Source: Evernia prunastri
Lineage: Eukaryota > Ascomycota > Lecanoromycetes > Lecanorales > Parmeliaceae
Direction: 5' to 3'
Length of the DNA: 64,000 nucleotides
Assembly: GCA_003184365.1 (NCBI GenBank)
Contig: NKYR01000092.1
Span: forward strand, 104,397-168,396
Part shown: positions 57,034 through 64,000 of the stretch, in pieces
Numbering within the stretch: the stretch's first letter is position 1
Layout: each line of letters starts with the position of its first letter
Translations under genes and position numbers: made by a program
The notes under the pieces: model-generated
What the model saw: only the letters and a program-made list of their open reading frames with translations
What the model was told of the DNA's origin: nothing
The model's database searches: none

Positions 57034-58551
57034 ATGAGCTCATTAAATTCTGCGGTTGTGACCACCGTGAATCACGGTTGCCATCTCCTGAGACTACCTC
57101 TAGAGATACGGGAAATGGTATATCGATATCTGCTGGTAGCAAAGTACACGACGATGGAGCTCAGTATGAATATCAGAGAGGTTGGAGTTCCTTTATCGAC
57201 GCTTAATATGTATTCTGACATCATGTCTCATAGTATAACTGTGACCGGGAGAGAATACAAGCTGGCCCCGACCAGACTTACGATTTCCATACCGCACTTC
57301 TTGGCACTTGCCGCCAACTCTACGAAGAAGGCAGAGATTTATGCCACCGCGAGAATAACTTCATATGTTTGACCTCTCGAGAGCCATCATGTCTCGGCTA
57401 TAGAATGTGCGAGTGCGGGTTGGATATGATAGCTACAGGTTCAAAGGCTCGCAACTTCTGGAATATCTCCATGACAATTACACTAGATCCAGCTTCACTC
57501 GGTGGTTGGCCACAAGGTGGGCCTCAATTTTACGACACTGATGGTTGGTTGGATGCCTCTGAAGATGGACGACCTTGGAGGTACATTTTCCGTAGCGAGG
57601 AGCTGCCGAATTTTTGCAGACTGTTGTTGAAGATTAGCATGAGTGGTCGCAGCTTCCTTTGGGACAGCAGCTTCCTTTGGGACACAGTCCTCTACATCGA
57701 CATAAACCCTACCATTTGGAAAGGGCAAGCCACAGACATGGACAGTAATCCAGCTGGTCGGTCACGAATGGGAAGACTTTTGGAGCCATTACGCCAGCTT
57801 CACAGCTTTGGAGCAGCTCTAGTCGAAGGCCCTTTGAGCGGCAACTACAAAGGAGATATCGTCAGAAGTGTCTGCAAGGACCGCCCCACCGCGATGGATA
57901 TCATTGACACCGCCATATTGGCTCAGGGTCAAGGAGATGACCTCTTCGGCAAGGGCCAATTTCTTCGCGCTAATCTAAGATACAAATCTGCACTCAGTTA
58001 TGTTGACTCCTGTTGCTGGGAATACGACGAGCAAAACTTGATCATGAGCAGCGGGCAGTTCTCTGGATTGGAGGCGGTTCAAGTTGTCGGGAATCTCAAA
58101 GTGAGCCTGCAAGCTAGGATTGCTGCCACATATCTGAAGAGCGGGATGTTGAGGATGGCACGCATATACACTGAGCGTGCTGTGGATCGCCGTCGGCCCT
58201 ACGACCGTCGATTCAACAAAATGGATTCACCGCTGAAAATTGAGCCTTGGGAGCGTGTTGCTTTTGCCGAGATACTTCACGTGTCTGCCAAGATTAACTA
58301 CACACACGGCAGGTTGTGCCAAGGGATATGTGACCTTCAGACAGCAGGCGAGCTCCACCCTCTCAATGATGAAGAGGAGTCCAGATACCAAGTGTGGAAG
58401 AAACAGGGCGACAGCCTCTTGGCTCGGCGAGCCAAACAACGGGATTTGCAAGAACTGAAGAAGACGGAAAAGGTAGAAGGTAACCCTAAACTCCACCCCG
58501 GTCCTTTATAACGAAGACTGACCCTCTCGCTTGCAGGACTATTTCAGGTAG
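57034..58551 (+). CDS. F-box/TPR-like protein of unknown function
   Basis: Three exons (57034-57180, 57234-58472, 58537-58551) give 466 residues, with a likely 5'-UTR intron at 56963-57021. The N-terminus LLRLPLEIREMVYRYLLV is the LPxEIR-type F-box-like segment common in Pezizomycotina. The C-terminal half shows TPR-like paired helices: DLFGKGQFLRANLRYKSAL, LKVSLQARIAATYLKSGMLRMARIYTERAV, LCQGICDLQTAGELHP. The tail is Lys/Glu-rich. The intron donor at 57181 (GTTGGA) is weak but needed for the frame. Related to the decayed copy immediately downstream. Confidence 0.62.
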
Positions 58552-58584
58552 TCTGTAATCGGAAGATCAAAGGTGACCGACAGA

Positions 58585-59069
58585 TGTGAAATGGCTTTTC
58601 TGATGTGGCTGCTACGACATATCAGACCGCCCTCCATAAGCTTGACTTCTTGAGCAAACATTGTGATAGTTTTATCATACTCGGATCAACGACATTCGAA
58701 GGTTACTACGCCGAAGATGCCATGAATTCGCTGAGATTCAAACTTCGCGCAAGCATTGCTGCCGCTTATCTGATGTCTCGTAAGTTCAAAGAGGTCAGCC
58801 AGTTGACGGACTCCGCATTGGAGCACTACGATTGGAATCACCGGCCGTATGACAGCTCTACTTATACGTGGAGGGATTACAAGTGCGACTGGAACAGGGA
58901 CCATGCGCTTGACTACCTCAAAGTCCACTACTGCAAAGCCATGGCGCTCAAGCACGAGGGAGACACGACAGGTGCGATAGAGCACATGGAGAAAGCTCTT
59001 GTCTTTGATCCGGGAGACGGACAGGTTTATACACAGCTGTCACTACTGAAGCAGAAGCGCGAGGAATAG
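58585..59069 (+). pseudogene. Truncated TPR paralogue of the preceding gene
   Basis: The open frame reads AATTYQTALHKLDFLSKHCD, LRASIAAAYLMSRKFKEVSQLTDSALEHYDW and CKAMALKHEGDTTGAIEHMEKALVFDPG: three TPR-like units arranged as in the C-terminal half of the upstream gene but diverged. No ATG precedes the first unit; a TGA at 58588-58590 stands where a CGA or GGA codon would fit. The F-box half is absent. Most likely a partial duplicate that has lost its start; a short protein from an internal ATG (58722) is possible. Confidence 0.6.
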
Positions 59070-59981
59070 GAGAAAGAGCCTTGCCGGAGTAAACTAGGAA
59101 AGCTAAACGCTCGGCGGGATTAGTTGCCAAGAGAGTAGGTAGTTTGTAAATCAAAGGTCGGGGTTAACGAAGCAATGACCGTAAATGTGGTTGGTGTGCA
59201 AAAATCATTGAGAAGCTCGGAAAAAATATGATTGAAGTTGTCGTGTATGTAACGTTGCAAGTTGCAGCAATTTTTGTTCGCGTTGGAATGCGGCGTAGAA
59301 TGGTGTATAAAAAGCGTTGACTGAATGGCTACACTTCGGTCAAGTAATTTAAACCGTGCGGCTTATAGAACAAAGTGCCGCCAGAAACTATCTGAGCATA
59401 TCCGTAAGATCTAGCTATATAGTGGAGAACACCAACTGCTTACAAGGTCTTGAAGTGACGAAACTTGGAATCTCGGTTGAGCCGGCAGAAGTACAGCTGA
59501 GCACAAGTGCTAACTATCCATATACCTGGCAAAAACTAGCAGAGAAAGAGCACCTCTTCAAGAAAAATTTAAGCAAGCATTCCATCCGGGCTTACCGAGA
59601 ACTTTATCGAGGACTTGGTGTGTCTTTTGAAGCTATTCTGGCCCCTGAGTCGGGTAACGCCGCGGAGAGAAAAGTATCCGAGAGACGATAGGACGCTGAA
59701 CATTTGGAGAAAGGCCTTCAAGTCTACCTGTCATCAACCACCCACGAGACCCCGTCGAATAGTCGTAATAGACCCCAGGAAGAATCGGAAATAAGGGCAA
59801 AGTGAGGGCTGTTAGGAGTTTCTGGCGATACTGAAGGAGCTGACATTAGTACTAAAGCGCTTTAGGTCCTAGTGCTACTAGACGTAATTAATTCTGTCTA
59901 TGGCTTCCAGGGGTCAAGCCAGCCTCAAAGCTCCGGCTTACGCTCGTAGCAACGGCAACCACGCAGATGCTCGCCATGAGA
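59070..59981. other. Gene-free spacer
   Basis: A 111-codon ORF at 59356-59691 has no recognisable feature. Nothing else seen. Confidence 0.4.
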
Positions 59982-61266
59982 CTAGCAGTCATGAGATAGA
60001 ATAAGCAGCGTATTAGGCCATCCCTCGATCAACGAAGAAGCGTTGACCCCATACTGACCGACGGCATCGATCCCATTCAAAATGGCTAGATAATACCAAA
60101 AACGATCAGCTTCTTGGGATCGTTCAATGCTGCTACGACTTGTAAAACGCACCTCTGTTAATTCGCCTTCTTGATCTCCTTTTGAGCCCTCATACAATTC
60201 TCTGAGTGCAGAGCGGCGTCGTGAAAGCAGGTCCGTCGGGCGGTCGAACTCCATAAGGCGACCCTTTTCGATGACCGCCACCTTATCGAAGTCGAGGATT
60301 GTGTTCAGCCTGTGCGCAACCGCGATAATCGTGTGAGTCTTGAAAAGCGTACGTATGATACGCTGCATCAGCTCGTCTGTCTTGACATCAACGCTATGAT
60401 CACTGCGGTCAGTGTCAAAAATTCTCAGCTTTACTGGGATAAGACTGCACACCTGCTCGTAGCTTCATCCAGGATGAGTATTGTACTTTTGCGAAGCGAT
60501 GCTCTTGCTAAACAAAGCAGCTGTCGCTGCCCGTGGGATAAGAAATCATCGCTCAATTCGACGTCTAGCCCTCCCTTTCTCTGGACGACCTCCCAAAGTT
60601 GGATAACTTCGAGCGCATTAATGATGTCCTGATTGGGAAGAAGATGTGAAGGATCGAGGTTGTCACGAACGGTGCTTTTCAGGAGATAGGGTTCTTGTGG
60701 GATCGTAATTAGTCTCGAGCGCACCTCCTGCCTTGGGATTGTTGAGATATTGATGCCGTCGATTGTGATATACCCGCCATCAAGTTCGACTAATCGGAGG
60801 AGGGAGGCAATGAGGGAGCGTTTGCCACTAAAATAATGGATCTGTTAACGCCCGAGACGTACAAGACTATCATCCGGCGCACGTGTTACCTTCCGCTCCG
60901 CCCACAGATGGCTATTTTCTGCCCCGCAAGAATCGAGAACGAGATATTCTTGAGTACTGGTTCCGAGTTTGACCTACCATGTAGTCAGAATGAGCTTCTA
61001 GACGAAGCATCCGGCAAATCTCTCGCGACAAGACCTTACACGTAAGAGACTTACACGTCTTGAATTTCGATAGAGCCTGCTTTCGGCCAGTCCTCAGGCA
61101 CTATCTGTTAGCCACTCAGCTAAAAAAGCTGGCCCCGAGAGTGTCTGCGTTTGACAGCCGCAAACACCCTATTTGGGTCCATATCTAACAATTGCGTCCC
61201 CCTCTACGGGGCACGTCCTCGGGCCCCATGGCCCTTAGGCAGGCAAAAATCGCAATGTTACTCAGG

Positions 61267-61676
61267 GGACTCTTGCCCGCATCAACGATTTCTAAGAGCG
61301 TTCTGCCCGGGGCTTTTCGCCCGACGCCCGGTACACCCCAGGTCTTTTCTAGGGCCTCTCGCCCGAAATGCCCAGATTCTTTAGGGACTTCGTACGGGAA
61401 TGGGATTCTTCGCCCATTCCAGGCCTGTGGCCCCGCCATAGCGCATTACAGATGGCCCCGCTTTGGGGACTTGTTGCCCGATTTCGGTGCTTCTAGGGCC
61501 TTTTGCCTGGCCTAGATGCTTTAGATTCATGCCATTCCGGCATTTCAAGGGAATCAGATCACCCAGGGCCTACGCCCGTGCCCGGTACTTCCGGGGCTTC
61601 TTGCCCGCTTTTCGGGTCTTTTACATAGGGCGTTTTGCCCGAAAGATTATTTGAATAGGGCTGTTCTGCCCGAAAG
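61267..61676 (+). repeat. Array of GGGC-N4/6-GCCC mini-hairpins
   Basis: About ten short inverted repeats recur every 30-60 bp in the element interior: GGGCTTTTCGCCC, GGGCCTCTCGCCC, GGGCCTACGCCC, GGGCTTCTTGCCC, GGGCGTTTTGCCC, GGGCTGTTCTGCCC and weaker ones. The partial copy repeats them at 62243-62651. Confidence 0.75.
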
Positions 61677-61742
61677 ATTCCCTCTGAAATTAACTTTTTC
61701 GGGCCGATTTTGGCTCCGAAGCCTTCTGAAAAAACTCGTTCT

Positions 61743-61800
61743 TCGGGGTATCGAACTCCGGACCCTCGTAAGACTAAGCGAGTCACTCTCGGCTAGCCAT
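61743..61800 (-). other. tRNA-like (Pol III promoter-like) segment
   Basis: On the minus strand, GGCTAGCCGAGAGTGACTCG (A-box-like) is followed about 35 bp later by GAGTTCGATACCCC (B-box-like). A full cloverleaf was not obtained by eye, so this is not called a tRNA gene. The same segment recurs at 62718-62775. Confidence 0.4.
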
Positions 61801-62152
61801 TTTGGCTAGGCTCCCTCAATTGTGCCCCGGGGTGGCTGCTCCGTAGCCGACCCGGAATCAAAGCGCAGACACAATTGTTAGCCACTCAGCTAAAATAGCT
61901 GGCCCCGAGGGTGTCTGCGTTTGACAGCCGCAAACACCCTATTTGGGTCCATATCTAACACTATGTGTGTCTCCGAAGGTCGATTCTCCGATTCGGTCTT
62001 AGAAGCAAAACTTCTAACTCTTAACACAGCCCCTATGGACGTTTCCAAGATTGTCCAGCTGGAAATCAGCGCCATCAAGCTCGTACTGAAACCCACAACA
62101 TTAAACAGTGCTACACCGATGAGACCAGCGCTAGTGGAGCCTTTTGTCTTGN

Positions 62153-62935
62153 CCATATCTAACAATTGCCTCCCCCTCTACGGGGCACGTCCTCGGGCCC
62201 CATGGCCCTTAGGCAGGCAAAAATCGCAATGTTTCTCAGGGGACTCTTGCCCGCATCAACGATTTCTAAGGGCGTTCTGCCCGGGGCTTTTCGCCCGATG
62301 CCCGGTACACCCCAGGTCTTTTCTAGGGCCTCTCGCCCGAAATGCCCAGATTCTTTAGGGACTTGGTGGGAATGGGGGGTTTTTTGCCCCATTCCAGGCC
62401 TGTGGCCCCGCCGTAGCGCATTACAGATGGCCCCGCTTTGGGGACTTGTTGCCCGATTTCGGGACTTTTAGGGCCTTTTGCCTGGCCTAGATGCTTTAGA
62501 TTCATGCCATTCCGGCATTTCAAGGGCATCAGATCACCCAGGGCCTACGCCCGTGCCCGGAACTCCCGGGGCTTCTTGCCCGCTTTTCGGGTCTTTCGCA
62601 TAGGGCGTTTTGCCCGAAAGATTATTTGAATAGGGCTGTTCTGCCCGAAAGATTCCCTCTGAAATTAACTTTTTCGGGCCGATTTTGGCTCCGAAGCCTT
62701 CTGAAAAAACTCGTTCTTCGGGGTATCGAACTCCGGACCCTCGTAAGACTAAGCGAGTCACTCTCGGCTAGCCATTTTGGCTAGGCTCCCTCAATTGTGC
62801 CCCGGGGTGGCTGCTCCGTAGCCGACCCGGAATCAAAGCGCAGACACAATTGTTAGCCACTCAGCTAAAATAGCTGGCCCCGAGGGTGTCTGCGTTTGAC
62901 AGCCGCAAACACCCTATTTGGGTCCATATCTAACA
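62153..62935. mobile_element. Second, partial copy of the same element
   Basis: It begins directly after an N (62152) with the last 12 bases of the terminal repeat (CCATATCTAACA). It continues through a diverged interior (62165-62850) and ends with a full 85-bp repeat (62851-62935) identical to the one at 61876. The interior differs from the first copy at roughly 25 sites in its first 430 bp and then is nearly identical. A 191-bp ABC-exon piece (61961-62151) between the copies repeats 62936-63126. Confidence 0.7.
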
Positions 62936-63409
62936 CTATGTGTGTCTCCGAAGGTCGATTCTCCGATTCGGTCTTAGAAGCAAAACTTCTAACTCTTAAC
63001 ACAGCCCCTATGGACGTTTCCAAGATTGTCCAGCTGGAAATCAGCGCCATCAAGCTCGTACTGAAACCCACAACATTAAACAGTGCTACACCGATGAGAC
63101 CAGCGCTAGTGGAGCCTTTTGTCTTGACGAATATAGTCACCAAGATGACGGCAATGACAGCAACGATCGTATCAAGCACAAGATTTAGCCAACGCTGGAT
63201 GCAGTATAACAGATAATATGGCCGTTGCGAAAGATCGAGAGTTGTACCATTCCGACTTTCGTACTCATTCACCCAGCCAAATGCTCGAATTGTTTCAATG
63301 CCACCTAGAGCCTCTAGAAAGTGTGAAAGAAGCGGAGCCTTTGCTTCGATATCTAAAAATCGGAGTTGGCGTGAAGTGCGGAGGTGTCATAGTTCTAGCT
63401 TAGGCCAGT

Positions 63410-63525
63410 AAGCCCCGGAGCTTGAAAGCCTCCGAGGCTTGCCCTAATTGGGAAATGAGATCTTGGCGCGAAGAAGACTTCATAGGTTTCCCTTCCTACT
63501 TCGTGATTCTTCTTCTTCTTCGCGC
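63410..63525. repeat. Two hairpins within an intron of the ABC gene
   Basis: Stem 1: 63410-63420 with 63430-63440 (AAGCCCCGGAG / CTCCGAGGCTT, 9-base loop). Stem 2: 63466-63477 with 63514-63525 (GCGCGAAGAAGA / TCTTCTTCGCGC). They sit in an unusually long intron (about 190 bp), so may be an inserted palindromic element. Confidence 0.6.
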
Positions 63526-63917
63526 AATATGTACTTAATCACCTTACATATATAGTTAGTATATATGCCTATTTCTCACCTGTGTCAGGAGGTAGATTTT
63601 TTGGACAACGTAGACAATGGCGAGGCAGAACGGGATTGCTGCGGCGAGGTACTTTGCGGAGACACAGATCAGGAGCATTTGAGCCACGCAGGAGACGAAT
63701 GCTAAAAAGAAAGACGGGCAAAGTTAGCCAAGGAGCGCGGCCGGGCTTGAATTGTACTATGATGCGTTTGCTGGGCTTGGCTAGAGTGTATTATTACCAA
63801 CAGAAGTATTCAGTAATGCAATGGGCAATTCCATATCGATTAGTTCCAAGTCTTGACTGAATCTGCTAGCTCAAGAAAGTCAATACAGCCCAATCAAGCA
63901 TTGCACTACTACTTACC

Positions 63918-64000
63918 GGTTAGGGTTAGGGTTAGGGTTAGGGTTAGGGTTAGGGTTAGGGTTAGGGTTAGGGTTAGGGTTAGGGTTAGGGTTAGGGTTA
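63918..64000 (+). repeat. Telomere, TTAGGG repeats
   Basis: Uninterrupted (TTAGGG)n of about 13.5 units after an initial GG, running to the end of the window in the 3'-overhang orientation for the right chromosome arm. It directly abuts a truncated exon of the ABC transporter with no subtelomeric spacer. Confidence 0.98.

Larger units (their letters stand above)
61106..61960. mobile_element. Small element with 85-bp direct terminal repeats inserted in the ABC gene
   Basis: Direct repeats TGTTAG...CTAACA of 85 bp lie at 61106-61190 and 61876-61960 (two differences). They bound a 685-bp interior without coding capacity. Flanks are CTATC on the left and CTATG on the right, a nearly perfect 5-bp duplication of a site within the ABC exon. 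TG...CA ends plus a 5-bp duplication fit a TRIM/SMART-type LTR element. On the minus strand the repeat contains TAGCTGAGTGG, a good Pol III A-box, and the interior has GAGTTCGATACC, a B-box-like motif, so a tRNA-derived SINE component is an alternative. No clear primer-binding site found. Confidence 0.6.
59982..63917 (-). pseudogene. Broken ABC-C (MRP-type) transporter, 5' end cut by telomere
   Basis: Exons on the minus strand: 63862-63798 (FSQDLELIDMELPIALLNT), 63701-63580 (AFVSCVAQMLLICVSAKYLA), about 63385-62936 (TSRQLRFLDIEAKAPLLSHF to SENRPSETH), then after the inserted element 61104-61055 (IVPEDWPKAGSIEIQDV), 60973-60890, 60827-60453 and 60393-59982. NBD2 is complete: Walker A GRSGSGKRS, signature LSHGQRQ, Walker B ILILDEATS and the His loop AHRLN. 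TMD2 is partial, and TMD1 and NBD1 are gone. The coding exon is split between ETH and IVPEDW by the element at 61106. A TGA stands just before LRTSRQLR. Such transporters export drugs or conjugates. Confidence 0.88.

Noticed and set aside
61743..61800. Functional tRNA gene
   Set aside because: A- and B-box-like motifs are present, but I could not fold acceptor, anticodon and T stems consistently, so it is reported only as Pol III-promoter-like.
61185..62761. ORFs of 60-145 codons inside the element copies
   Set aside because: They differ in frame and stops between copies and are built from the hairpin repeats; no transposase or capsid motif.

Overview
The window is the right-hand end of a filamentous ascomycete (Pezizomycotina) chromosome. 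It ends in about 83 bp of TTAGGG repeats in the 3'-terminal orientation. The genes carry short spliceosomal introns (mostly 49-90 bp, GTRAGT donors, CTRAY branch points). The gene families are typical of Pezizomycotina: NRPS-like reductase, Zn2Cys6 regulator, STAND-type N-terminal domains, GPI-anchored secreted proteins, F-box proteins. A Dothideomycete-like host is my guess only. All exon coordinates were built by eye from reading frame, splice consensus and family motifs.

Layout. 0.4-10 kb: an orphan NRPS-like adenylation-thiolation-reductase gene, a secreted RNase T2 and an LsdA-like secreted ferritin-fold protein, separated by long gene-free, low-complexity DNA. 10-13.6 kb: a gene desert with strand-asymmetric polypyrimidine tracts, G-runs and small duplications. 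13.6-22.2 kb: an ankyrin protein with a fungal STAND-type N-terminal domain, a phosphate-type MFS symporter and a second STAND-type N-terminal protein. 23-25 kb: two decayed genes head to head, a multicopper oxidase and a cytochrome P450. 25.8-38.4 kb: a GPI-type secreted protein, a Bor1-like anion exporter, an unidentified protein, a haloacid-dehalogenase-type hydrolase, an unidentified one-TM protein and a cellulose-synthase-like GT2 enzyme. 39.2-44.3 kb: a divergent pair, DHA2-type MFS exporter and Zn2Cys6 transcription factor, sharing a promoter that contains a CGG-N11-CCG site. 44.5-50 kb: cupredoxin-like GPI protein, small secreted protein, SnoaL-like secreted protein, RING protein.

The last 14 kb is accessory subtelomere. 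A Mutator-like element with 61-bp perfect inverted repeats and a 9-bp target duplication sits just upstream of an F-box gene. It is followed by a GST, a second F-box gene, a TPR/F-box gene with a decayed partial duplicate, and a wrecked ABC-C transporter. The transporter is split by an 855-bp element with 85-bp direct terminal repeats (partly duplicated around a single N). It is also cut off at its 5' side by the telomere: the telomeric CCCTAACC runs directly into a splice donor of the gene, where it even supplies the conserved Asn-Arg codons. This looks like chromosome healing at a break inside the transporter.

Functional links are modest. The likeliest regulatory unit is the MFS exporter/Zn2Cys6 pair. 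No complete biosynthetic cluster is visible, and no CRISPR, rRNA or confident functional tRNA gene was found.
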